The notes under the pieces were generated by a model. That model was not told where the DNA came from. It was given only the letters and a program-made list of their open reading frames with translations, and made no database searches. The position numbers were made by a program, and so were the translations under genes. Below, piece after piece: positions 44,407 through 56,400 of a stretch of 64,000 nucleotides of DNA. Origin of the DNA: Fremontodendron californicum (Eukaryota > Streptophyta > Magnoliopsida > Malvales > Malvaceae); NCBI GenBank assembly GCA_030761205.1, contig JAULJL010000032.1, positions 6,143,134-6,207,133 of the forward strand. The letters run 5' to 3'. The first letter of the stretch is position 1; each line of letters opens with the position of its first letter.

Positions 44407-44859
44407 TATAAACATATTATGAAATGAATGATATTAAAAAAAAAAAATACAAATTATAACACATGTACATAGATTATCATGTCTAAATAATTGCAATAAC
44501 TTCAAATATCTTGAATGAGGGTGTAAATGTTCAAACTATTTGTGAGTTACGAGTGGTTGAACTCGATTTGTAAAACCACGCTTGAGCATGTACCATTCGG
44601 GCCCAAGTCTACGCCCACTTTAAAGTCAATCCAATCTTGGGTTGATCCGATACCAACCCGAATTCGAGACTTTTTTTTTGTGCTAAGAATGGGAGTCAGT
44701 ATCTCCTCCACGGAGGCAGCGGATCAACCGATTCTGGTCCACTTTCTCTCTCACCTCAGTCCAGTCCGGAACTTCAAAACTCCCAATAACCCTCCTTTCC
44801 CTATCAAATTTCCCTCGCCGCCCAACTCCTCCATGGCTTGACCCGAAAACCCGACCCAA
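44407..44859 (+). promoter_or_regulatory. Upstream region and 5' UTR of the MAG2-like gene
   Basis: 44407-44520 is AT-rich. 44590-44680 contains GGGCCCAAG (44609) and ACGCCCA, GCCCA-type words common in promoters of constitutively expressed plant genes. 44690-44859 is CT-rich and GC-richer, typical of a 5' UTR. A short upstream ATG frame (44834, ATGGCTTGA) would encode only two residues before the main ATG. Confidence 0.45.
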
Positions 44860-47800
44860 ATGGACTCTCTGCAAAGTCTCCCTCCTCTCTCGACTCTCTC
44901 CACCTCAGCCTCTTCCATCCTCAATGCTAAACTCGGCACCGACCACGACCTAACTCAAGCACCGAGTCTCGTCTCCGAGTTTCTGACTCAGTGTAATGAT
45001 TTGGACCGAAGCCTAATACACCTCAATCGCACCCTCGAATCAAGCCTCGCATCTTACGCTTCCTTCTCCGATCGCATCGGCGACCTCTTCGGCGAGGTAA
45101 ATTCGAAATTGACCGATCTCGGATCTTCCATTTGTTCTCGGAGCTCCCTTTCAGGTTCGAACCAATGTAGAGTTATGATTTGATATTGACTTTGTCTAAT
45201 TTTGTTGGAAAGTTTAGGCATTTTTGGAATTTGTGCCATGGAGACCATTGGTTTTATTTTTTATTATTATTTTTCTTTGTGGAAATTGCTGTGTTATAGA
45301 TGGAGAAGGATTGGGAGAGGAGTTGCCGGCATTGGCGAAGGAGGTGGCAAGGGTGAAAACTGTCCGAGCATATGCCGGTGAGGGTTCTAAAAGATCATAG
45401 CTTATAGGAATTCTGAACTGCTGATTGAATCTAAAGAAAGAACGAAACTTTTTTTTTTCTAAACGACTTAAGAATTATCATTGTTTATATTTTTCTGGGA
45501 TTTCAGTTTTTGTGTTTCAATATAAAAAGAGGTGGTTTTCTTGTTCAATGGTTGAAATTAAGGCAAACTTTTTCATATTAAGCTGATTGATGCTTTTGCT
45601 TTTTTTTTTTTTTTTTTTTTTTTGCAAAAGATAAATAGAAAGCAAAAAATTAGAAAATGAATATAAAACAAAAGGCAAATAGCAAAAACATCAATCAAAC
45701 AAAGTCTTCTATTCATTAAGAATTGTTTCATACTTCTCTTATGGTAAAGAAGTTATCCATAGCCAATGAGGCCTTTTCTCAATGACAAGGAGGTAAGCCT
45801 CTATTTCCAAGGTTCAAGTCTCCGTGTTTGCGGTTTCTCCTAACTTTATATTGGTTCATCGATTTGTTTTTTTTGGCTTGTTTATTGGTTTCTTTTACCG
45901 GATACATGTTAAAAACTGTTTGATTATACTTGTAATTTCTATTGATACATGTAACTTCATTTAAAGAAAGGTCATGTAAATGGAGAGATATTCATGGGTG
46001 GACTTATATAGAATTATTAGTTATCCTAGTCTCAAAGCTCAAGTAATTCAAGATATTGCCCCATAACTTTTTTGATCCTTTAGTGGCCTTAGATTAATCC
46101 AAGCCTCAAAGCTCAAGTAATTCAAGCTATTGGATTCCACATCTGGACTACGTCACTGTGGGTTTTCCTTTTATTGACTTATGAGTCTTTTTCTGATATA
46201 ATCTGCTAATCTAATCTGACTATCGTATTTGGAATTGCTTTGATCTGTGTTTCTTTTGGGTCTATCAATGGTGGTCTAGTCTTTTAGCCACCAGTGACAC
46301 ATCAGCGTATATCTATCTTGCAGCAAAATATAGCAATTGGGTGTAATGGGCAAAAATTATATTTGGTGGCCAATGTTGTAGTCTTATTTGTTCAGTATCC
46401 TTATAGAATCCATATATTTAATAGATTGAGCACTATGTTGCAGCTAGAGTTGTTGTGTCATAAGTGTGCCTTTTGCTGCTAAGGGCGTGGTTAGGATGGT
46501 CTGGTGTTACAGATATCACTATTGCAGCTGCTGATCTGCTGATCTCTTTTTTAAGCAAAATGGTATTTATATCAGTGAAAGTTGTTTGCTGGAACCGGTT
46601 AGCTATTTCTTAATGTTTTTCATGTTTCAAATTAATTATACAAAGGTGCCTCTGCCAGTCTGCCGGGCTACATCCACCTGTACTTTAATTTCGCGGTTAG
46701 ATCTTTGATTAACAGTGTTTTTTGCACCAATTGTGAAGTATAGTAGAATCTATATAAAATATGTCATGTCCATTGTTGCTTTAAATTTCTATGCTTTATG
46801 ATATGGTATCATCCAATAATTGTCCAAATACAGACTCTCTTTAGATTTGAGAACCATGAGGCTAATCATCATGGTGAATTGGCACATAATGTTTGATCCA
46901 ATGAAGCTAAATATCTTCTTGCTATCAACTATAGATGCTCAATGGTCCTGTTAAGAACTTTCTTCCTTCTAGGTTCCTTTCTTGCTTTTAGAGTTCAAGA
47001 TGACATAATTTTATGCTAAAGATAGGACTATTTCTTCATGAAATTGGATGAAGAGGATTGCTTTGATTGGGAAAAAAACCAATTAGCAAGAATGCAAGAT
47101 CTTAAATAATGTAGCTAAATTTTTCTTCTATTTTTAATTTTAGCTAGATTTTCCCTTTTGTTGTTACCTTTTGTTGCCTCTGTATACAATTGTGATGTAA
47201 TGCTCTCACCCATCTTTTTTTTCCTTGAAATGATCTTTTCTCTCAGAGATAGCGTCAAAGCTTGATAATTTAGTTGGTGATATTGAAGATGCGGTCTCTT
47301 CTACTATGAACAAAAATTTAAGAAAGGATTCTTCCAGACGAAATTCAGAAGTAAGTACCCACATTAGAAAAATATTCAGACACTCTTATGGAAACTATTT
47401 TCTTGCATAAATCTTTATCTTTCTTAATGTTGCAGGAAACCCGCCTGATTGCTATTAAAACACTCAAACTGACAGAAGACTTGTTAACTTCAGTCTCAAA
47501 GACACGCCCTCAATGGGCACGTCTAGTCTCAGCTGTTGATCACAGAGTAGATCGAGCTCTAGCAATATTAAGACCCCAGGCAATCGCAGATCATCGAGCC
47601 CTTCTAGTATCCCTTAGATGGCCACCACCACTTTCCAATTTGACTTCCTCAAGTCTGGATACAAGGAAATCAAGTGAAGTCCCAAATCCTCTTTTAACAA
47701 TGCAGGGTGATCTCAAACACCATTACTGTGAAAATTTTATTGCCCTGTGCCGCCTGCAGGAGTTGCAGAGACGAAGAAAATATCGGCAACTTGAGGGCCA

Positions 47801-49322
47801 TAATCGGAAGGTTGCTCTTCACCAACCACTTTGGGCAATTGAAGAGCTTGTCAATCCTGTATCTGTTGCATCCCAAACCCATTTTCCAAAGTGGATTGAT
47901 AAGCCAGAATTCATTTTTGCTCTGGTATATAAAATTACACGGGATTATGTTGATTCTATGGACGAGTTATTGCAACCACTGGTTGATGAAGCAATGCTAA
48001 CCGGGTACAGTTGTAGAGAAGAATGGGTTTCAGCAATGGTAGCCTCCTTATCAACATACTTGGCAAAAGTTATATTCCCTATTTATGTTGGTCAACTGGA
48101 GAAAGAGAGTGTGACTGGTATTACATCACAGGCTAGGACATCTTGGCTCCACCTTGTTGACTTGATGGTCTCTTTTGACAAACGAATAAAATCTCTTGTA
48201 GAACAGTCTGGGATCTTGCTTTCCCTTCAGGAAGATGGGACCCTGCGTAAGATTTCCTCCCTCTCTGTCTTCTGCGATCGACCTGACTGGCTTGATTTAT
48301 GGGCAAAAATAGAGCTAGCTGACACACTGGAAAAACTAAAACTGGAGATGGATGAAGAGAAAAACTGGACTAAGAAAGTTCAGGGGGCAGTTCTCTCTAA
48401 TTCTGATGATTATAAATGTCCTGCAGTTTCCAGCTGCATTTTTCAGTGTTTATCATCTTTGGTTGATAGATGTGGATCATTGCCTACAGTTTCCTTGAGG
48501 TCAAGGTTTTTGAGGTTAGCTGGTATACCAGTCATAAAAAATTATTCTGATTGCCTACTTCTCAGATGCCAAGAAGCTGAAGGATTGACTGCCTTAACAG
48601 ATGATGATGCTCTAATTAAAGTTGCAAACTCCATTAATGCAGCTCACTATGCTGAATCTATTTTAAAAGAATGGTCTGAGGATGTTTTTTTCCTTGAGAT
48701 GGGATTAGATCAAGGTGATGAGCTTGGAGAGTCTCCAATTGAAGAGTATGGAAATGGTATTTTCCATGAGGAGATTGTTAAGTTTGAGGATTTCAGAACA
48801 CAGTGGATTGAGAAGATATCTATAGTTGTTTTGAGAGGATTTGATGCCGGATGCAGAGATTACATGAAAAACAGGAGACAATGGCAGGAAAAAAGTGAAG
48901 AAGGTTGGACGTTATCGAAAACATTGGTTGGGGCCTTGGATTATTTGCAGGGGAAAATGTCAGTAATAGAAGAAAATTTAAACCGGCTAGACTTTGCCGG
49001 TATCTGGAGGAGTCTGGCAGCGGGGGTGGATAGATTGATTTTTAATGACATTCTTATGAGCAATGTGAAGTTTCGTGATGACGGGGTGGACAGATTCGGG
49101 CATGATTTAGAGGTCATATTCGGAGTTTTCAGGGCTTGGTGTTTGAGGCCGGAAGGTTTCTTCCCCAAAGCAAGTGATGGCTTGAAGTTGTTGAAGATGG
49201 AAAAGAAGCAACTTGAAGGTAGCCTGAGAGGAGGGGAGAAATGGATGAAGGAGAATGGAATTAGGCATTTGAGTATAGCTGAGGTTGAAAAGATTGGGAA
49301 GAACAGAGTATTTACAAAGTAG
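44860..49322 (+). CDS. MAG2: MAG2 (RINT1/Tip20-like) ER-Golgi tethering protein, 4 exons, 787 aa
   Basis: Exons: 44860-45154, 45300-45377, 47247-47350 and 47436-49322. All introns are GT-AG and the phases add up to one 788-codon frame. MAG2 belongs to the ER-located tethering complex (with MIP1, MIP2 and MIP3; equivalent to Dsl1/NRZ) that receives COPI vesicles returning from the Golgi. In Arabidopsis its loss makes seeds accumulate storage-protein precursors. Visible signs are an N-terminal coiled coil (QCNDLDRSLIHLNRTLESSL region), ALAKEVARVKTVRAYAE, RPQWARLVSAVDHRVDRAL, and the RINT1/TIP20 domain over most of exon 4 (ITRDYVDSMDELLQPLVDEA, FCDRPDWLDLW, EWSEDVFFLEMG, VGALDYLQGK, RPEGFFPK). 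Length fits Arabidopsis MAG2 (about 795 aa). Paralogue MAG2L cannot be fully excluded. No damage seen. Intron 2 is 1.87 kb. Confidence 0.95.
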
Positions 49323-49594
49323 AAGGGCTTTTGAATTTTGGTTTCATTTCTTATCATTGTAGCTGAATACACAGTGGACTTGGACATAGAACTAAGAACA
49401 GAGAGGTTAGGTCTTTTGTTGTGCATAGGCTCTTCTCTTCACCTCTTTGATTAACCCATTTGTTTCTGAAAAATAATACAATAATAATGAAATTGCTTTG
49501 TTATTTTTTGAGCATCCTTGTCATTTGTGAATGCTAGATTCTTAACGCTTAACAATCCAAAGAAATTGGACCAACTCCAACCTTGTATATATAA

Positions 49595-49812
49595 CCTTAC
49601 CATACAATATGAATACGACATGTTAAATAAATATGTAATATAATAAACACGACATTTTTAAATACGATTAACAGGATACGTTTAATATACATATCATATT
49701 CGTATTTAAAATTTTGATATATTTAATCATTTTTGTTGTATTTATATTTACATGATTTGTACGAAAAAAAATACGAGACATGATATGTATTCACAAATTA
49801 TCATGTTTAACA
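49595..49812. repeat. Dispersed repeat, copy 2 (inverted relative to 29795-29970)
   Basis: On the minus strand it reads GTAAATATAAATACAAC, AAATTTTAAATACGAATATG and ATTAAACGTATCCTG, matching copy 1. The left part AATACGACATGTTAAATAAA and the right part ATTATCATGTTTAACAAA look like degenerate inverted ends. Confidence 0.5.
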
Positions 49813-50787
49813 AATAGCCATAAAATGATAGTTTCCACCGTGCCACGACTCGATTTTTTGGAGATCTTTTATCGAAACCCGATCCGAATTGGGCCCAAGC
49901 CGGAAGCCCGTTTCACTATTTAAAATTTAAAAAAAAAAATTATTTTTATTATTAAACCGTAATTCAAATCGGATACACCAAAATTAAGAAAATCTATACG
50001 GCCCAATTTAAACCATAAACGTTTCTTGCGAGTCAGCGATGGGATTCTGAAGGCAAGTTATCGAGGTGATGAACATTGAGGCCTTATCAGAAGCTTGAAA
50101 TGAATGTTGTGGTTAGTATTGAAGATTGGCAAAGATCAACCTGATACAGTTAAAGTGAAAAATGTAGGGGATTTCTAATAAAAACAGAGCAACCGATCTG
50201 AACAAGACCCTATTTATGCTGCCTTTGTCACCACCCTCTTTTTCTTCTTTTTACAAGAAAACACCTTAAAGAGAAATTATTATATTTATTGACAATAAAA
50301 ATTATTAGATTATACAAACAGGATTAACGGGATGACATATATTTTTTGGTATAATAAAAAAAATTAAAAAAGAAAAATAAAACATGTGATAATTTGTTAA
50401 CCCACTTGTGGAGTTAAAAAATTATACTTTAATATTTCAAAAATGAACTCAACATCTTAAATCGGATATAAACATTGAAAACAGAATGACATCGTTTTCG
50501 CGAATACGCATCCGGACATATATCATTGGACAAACAATCAGATATTAGATTTTTGTAGATTAAATTTCAAGAGACAAAATTTATGATTGCAAAATCTTTA
50601 TATAGCTATCAGATTTACACAATTATATTTGCACCAACTTACAAAAGAAAAAACTTTCTTCAGAAGGTGATGGTTCAATTAGGGGTCAACCCACATAGCC
50701 ATGTTGGATCCAAATGACACCGGCTTGTCATCCTTCCACTGCAAAAGGTGGGAGGTTTTCGCTGCTATGTGAATCCAGCTCATTGTA

Positions 50788-51320
50788 TCGGTGGACGTAT
50801 CGTTTTTATTCTGGTATTGATATGTTAGGTGTGTTTTGGTATATCGTTTCGAGTTTATAGATATTTTTCAAATATTTTTTTATATATTTCAAATTTTTTA
50901 ATAAAATATATATTATATACACATGATCCATTACATGCATATATATATTTTTATGCAAATATAAATTTTAAATATTTAATATTTAAAATTTTTAAACATC
51001 AAATAAGTAAAATAAATATTAAAATATTAAATAATATATAGTAAATTATGATTAATTATATTCAATAGCTTAATTTAATGAACATATTATATTTTTAAAT
51101 GTAATTATGAAAAAAATAAAAATGATCATGACATAAAAAATTTTAAAATTGATTTAAAAAATTAAATAAATGATATTTTTTATAAAAAAAAATTTAAAAA
51201 ATCAAAATATTGAATCAACCGATACAGACCAATACGTATTAATATTGACTGATACAGCTCGATACGATTGGACCGATAAACCGAAATATACGAGATTGAT
51301 ACCGACCACTACCGGTACCA
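50788..51320. mobile_element. Possible TIR element with GTATCGG / CCGATAC subterminal words
   Basis: The left side has GTATCGGTGGACGTATCG and GGTATTGATATG. The right side has the inverse words ACCGATACAG, TCGATACGATTGG, GATACCGACC and CCGGTACCATACC. The interior is AT-rich and non-coding. Exact ends and the target duplication were not resolved. Confidence 0.5.
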
Positions 51321-53475
51321 TACCAATTCCATTGATCCAGCCTCATGCAGTATCCTCTATGCTAGGAGGCACGAGACCCAGAGCCCATGGGCGATGGCTC
51401 AGCTCCTTGCTTGGAACTTGGAACGGGCAAGCCACTGTGGAACCGACACGGTGAGTAGAACCAATGTCCCATCACCATCATGGCTCCACTCGGGTAACAG
51501 GCTGGCGTTATTTAGCTCGGCGAGCAGATGTGGTTTTTGGGCTTAGTACACAGATTATTTTAATTCCCGATGCGGACTTTTATTAAAATTTAAATATAGT
51601 AATAATTAAGTTATTTTTTATCGATTTAAAATAATTAATAATATAAATTAATATGATATCAAAATTTTTGTATTTAAATCTTGACAATTTTTAATTTTTT
51701 TTTTTTTCACTTTGTGTTTTATTACCTATCAAATTATACGTTACTGTTTTAATATTTTTTTAATTTACACTTTTTTAAATTCATATACAAATTTATTAAT
51801 TATTCATCCCATTTATATATAAAACACGTTTTAAATTTTAAATATAATAATTGAATTATTTTTTATCAGCTTAATATTTTGGATAATTGGTAACCCAATA
51901 AGCTTGCTTCCTCTTTTCATGTGTATCTTGTCGACTGGTGACATTGAGTTTGAGGTCTTACCTGAAGCCTAAAATCTATGTTCTAGTCAAAGATTGACGA
52001 TTGCCATAGCTCAACTAGATTTTTAGAGATTTAGTTTTCTGAAGTACAAAATAGCACAAAGTTCCAGCAGAAGCTAACTTAAAACTCAAAAGAAAGTACA
52101 AAATTGTAAGAAGTTTTCTGTTGTGGGGAATCTACATTGGTCCGATAGGAAGAAAATTACACTTTTAAGCAAATAAAAAGAAGAAAAACTATCTCTTATT
52201 AATTAATTATGTTAAACTAAGTATTAACATTGGCTATTTTCAAAAAAAAAAAAAAAAGTATTAACATTGGCTAAAATAGTAAAAGAATCCTTAAACTTTA
52301 TCATTTTATCTAGATAATTTTTTATATTTTTATTGCATTCAAATAAATTTTTAATTTTTAATTTATATCCATATAAGCTCATGTTTAATTTATATCGAAA
52401 TAAACTTTTAACCTTTAATTTATATTTAAATAATCTCTTAACATAAATCAATATTTCATTTGAAATAAAAGTTTATTTAGATACAAAAAATTTATTTGAA
52501 TATAATAAAATATAATGACATATTTTAAAAAATAAAATAATTTAAGATATTTTTTTTAATATTTTAGCCATTAACATTCTACACTATCCATTTAATGATT
52601 AATTTACTTATTAATAAATTTTATAAATATATCTTAATAATATACATGTCAATTTTTTAATAACTTTTTGTGGGAACTTAAAAAATTTACCTTAATGTAG
52701 TTTTCCTTAAAATTAATATATTTTAAATTTTATTGTATTTTGAGTTACATACCAAAAAAATAAATCCCATATAGATCTTCTTCTTTTTTCAAAATTTAAA
52801 CTTGGAAAATTTCATATCAAAAGTGTAACATGTCGGCTTTTCATTATTTTTCCTCTCTTTTTTATATTAATATAGCATATAAAGAGAGAAAAGAACAATA
52901 AAAAAAGAACTAATGCAAATTAGAATCTAAAAATTGAATTAAAAGCATATTGGATAAACTGAAAAATCAAATAAAATTATATCATAAAAATATTTGATAT
53001 GTTATAAAAAATTAAATACTAAATAAATTTTAATTGCATTTTTGACAAAATACATATATGATTTTAATATGTTTTATATAAAAATATAATAAAGGAGTCC
53101 CACTATGTGTTTTTGAGAATAAAAAAAAAGAAATATTAACCAAAAAAAAAAAAAAAAAAAAGAGAAATTCCTTCCCACATTAAAAGGGTCGGTGCCAGCC
53201 AGACAGGCATTGGGTTTCTTTCTTCTGCTTTCGATTTTCTGCTTCAGATTTCAGCCATCCATTTCTTTCAATTTTTTCAGTTCTAAAATTCTAATAAATT
53301 CAAAATCCAAAATTGAAAATCATTTTCAAAATCCCTTCCTTGAATTACGCCTTAATCTTTCCTCTAAATAACCACATTATTCTCTCTCTTTCTCTTTTGA
53401 GTTTCTTCTCTTCTTTTCTTTTTATGTTATGAGAAAGATTTTTTTGAATTTGTGAGGCTAAAGAAGAGAGAAAAA

Positions 53476-56400
53476 ATGGCGTCGAATATAGGAATGATGG
53501 ATAGTGCTTACTTTGTTGGAAGGAATGAGATTTTAACGTGGATCAACAACAGACTTCAGCTTAATCTCTCTCGTATTGAAGAAGTAATTTATGTTTTCAA
53601 ATATATATATATATTTATAATTATAGTATATATAATTTTTTTTTATTTTTTTTTATTTTTTATGGGTAATGCTTGTTTTTATCAATGATTGGTACTTTTT
53701 TTTTTGTGAATTTTATGGCTTTCTATTAAATTCTCCATGCAAATGTAAAATCTCTTTCGTTTTGGGTTTTTGGTCTTTTGATGGGTAATGTTGGTTCTTA
53801 TTAGAAATGATTAATTTTTGTTAATTTTAATGGAAAGAACAGAGATTGCTTTTAAATGGGTTTTTTTTTTTTTTTTTTTTTTTCTTTCTTTTGAATGAAA
53901 CAAGAAAGAAAGTTTTTTATTTAATTTTTTTAATAAATGTTTAATGTTTTGACAATTTACTGGTGCAAGGTAGCATTTTATTAAAGGTCTCCTGATGTTT
54001 GAATTTATTTATTTATTTTTTTTGTTAATCTTACTTTGACTTACTTCAATAATGTTGGTTTTCTGCTTTATTTTTGCCATTCATAGAGAAATGTTACTAG
54101 TAATATTTTAATAATTTCACTTTTCAACCTTAGTGTAGATTTTTTTTTTTTATTCCTACATATTAATCAATCCCTTTTCTGCATATGATTTGAGACTTTA
54201 TTTATCATTATGGATGGACAGTAGTGAGTTCACCCAGTGATTCCACTTATATAGACAGAAACAGAGAAATAATTTCAGATACAATCTTCCTATGCTTGCT
54301 TTTGTAGATTAGGATAACTTTGAGATGATATTGCCATTTTATTATGTCTATTGCAAATGATTTTCACTGTCCTCCTGCTAGATGGGATGATAACTAGGAT
54401 AACTTGAGGAACACATGGAATTTAAATTAGGACCAAAAGTGGGTGATAATTCGCTTATTTCTAATATTATGATCCCTAGTGTTCAGCCTCCCTGTCCCGA
54501 TTAAGGTTCTAAGAGGGTTGATTGGGACATTGTGCTATCCTCGTATGTTTTTAAACTTTAAAGTGGTCACTCTTGGGACTCAGGAGCTTTTGCGGTTTTT
54601 CACCCAAAATATTGGCCCTAAGGGATTGATTGGTTTAATAAAATAGACGATTGTTGTTTGGCTTTTCATATATTCTATTGGAGACGTGGATTATTCATAT
54701 GACTATATGAGGACTTTTGCTTCAGCTTTATGCCTTCATTTCCAATTTTTACTGAACTGAAAAGTTGCCGGTTTATGGCTAGCACAGTCATTGTCGTTCA
54801 CTGATATAATTTTACTACGCTTTTTAAAGTTTATTCTCTTAATATTGACGTTCATTATTTTTCTTCACTTAAAACTACTTGTTTCCAGGCTGCATCTGGT
54901 GCAGTGCAGTGTCAGATGATAGATATGACCTATCCAGGAGTTGTCCCAATGCACAAGGTGAGAATTAGCCGATTTGTTTTCATCTTCCTCATCTCTTGTG
55001 CTCAATTAATTTTCATCACTAAATAATTCCCTGATTTGAGTTGGAATGCAGGTGAATTTTGATGCAAAGACAGAATATGATATGATTCAAAATTACAAGG
55101 TTCTACAAGAAGTATTCAACAAGTTGAAAATTGAAAAGGTAATTCCATCTCTATTTACCGTACATTTTCTTTTTTAATGCCTAATGTATGAAGTTTTTTG
55201 TCCTTTCTTTTACTAAACATGTTTTAAAAGAATAAAAGAAAAAAACCTTGAGTATGCTTCATCCCGTTTGGTTGCATATGGGTCACTGAAAACCTATTAA
55301 AGTAAGCATAAAGTTGAGTTAATTTATGGCATTTTAGAAAACTCGATGACATTTCATCTGATATGCTCCAATGCGAGTTGCAGTTCTTTTGGTTGGTAGG
55401 CCAAAATAAAATTGTGGCTGAATGCTGATAGAAAATAGAACAGAGTTATGATGCCATTGGTGGGGTTCTTAATCAGAATTCAGAACCAGCATTTTGCATT
55501 TGGCCTCACTTGCTTTTGTTGTGTTGTTCGTTGCTATTGGCAAATGAGCATATGTTAGCACATGAATAGGTCTCTATGAATTAGATTTGCTGGTGGTTTT
55601 TCTGAATCTTAACGTGAAAAAGTAGTATTTGCTAGTTTTATTGCGATTATTTAGATAACAAATTATTTCATCGATAATTTTGCCATATGCAGCATATTGA
55701 AGTCAATAGACTTGTTAAAGGCAGACCTTTGGACAATTTGGAGTTCTTACAATGGCTGAAACGGTATTGTGATTCTATGAATGGTGGAATTATGAATGAG
55801 TAAGTTATTCTTCCTGTCATTATATTAATATTCTCTCCTCCTCCCCCTTCCTCCCTCCCTCCTGTTCCTTCCTTGACATGATTAGTGCGTTATAATTGAA
55901 TTATTTCATTTCTTTTCTGTGACTTCAAAGGAATTATAATCCTGTTGAAAGAAGACTTAAAGGTGGAAAAGAGCGGAACTCGAAGGTTTATAATAAGAGC
56001 TCAAAATCTCTGCAAGCAAACAATCTCCATAACTCTGCCTCTGGAGATACCGCTGGCACTAATAGAAACTATGGTCTGCTTGTGCAATGCAATTTCTTTT
56101 GCATTAATATCATAATTTATATTTTTTATGCATTTAATTCTCCTCACGATTGTTTCATGCTTATGACTAACTCTTCTCACCATTGTTTTGTGTCAGTTTC
56201 TAAGCAAGGGAAGACGGGTGTAGCAGCAGCTTCAGGGGATGTCCTGGCTTTGTCCAAGGAGGTACTAGCATTTGAGCTCTCCTTTATTTTATTTTTTTAT
56301 CATCTATTTATTTATTTTTACCATGCTTTTAGTGCTTAGGATGGCTGTCTGACCTGGATTGTTCCCCTTTTATAATTGTTTGGTGATAATTTGCATCACT

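Larger units (their letters stand above)
49323..53475. other. Intergenic region between MAG2-like and EB1 genes
   Basis: It starts with the MAG2-like 3' UTR (AATAATACAATAATAATG near 49470). It then holds a dispersed repeat (49595-49812), a GGGCCC-rich remnant (about 49840-50025), a possible TIR element (50788-51320) and a GC-richer unidentified piece (51340-51540). AT-rich DNA with TTTAATTTATAT tandem words (52300-52440) follows, then the EB1 promoter. The last 260 bases (53216-53475) are pyrimidine-rich and should be the EB1 5' UTR. No gene is recognised. Confidence 0.5.

Noticed and set aside
44166..44411. Ser-rich ORF just before the MAG2-like gene as a host gene
   Set aside because: It lies inside the right half of the hAT-like element and runs into its terminal repeat. 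The Ser run comes from a TCT/TCC microsatellite.
47388..47435. ATG at 47388 as start of the MAG2-like protein
   Set aside because: It falls in intron 3 upstream of the TGCAG acceptor. Splicing to exons 44860-47350 gives the full conserved N-terminus.
53452..53475. Upstream in-frame ATG at 53452 for EB1
   Set aside because: The conserved EB1 N-terminus begins at 53476 (MASNIGMMDSAYF). The extra eight residues are not found in the family.
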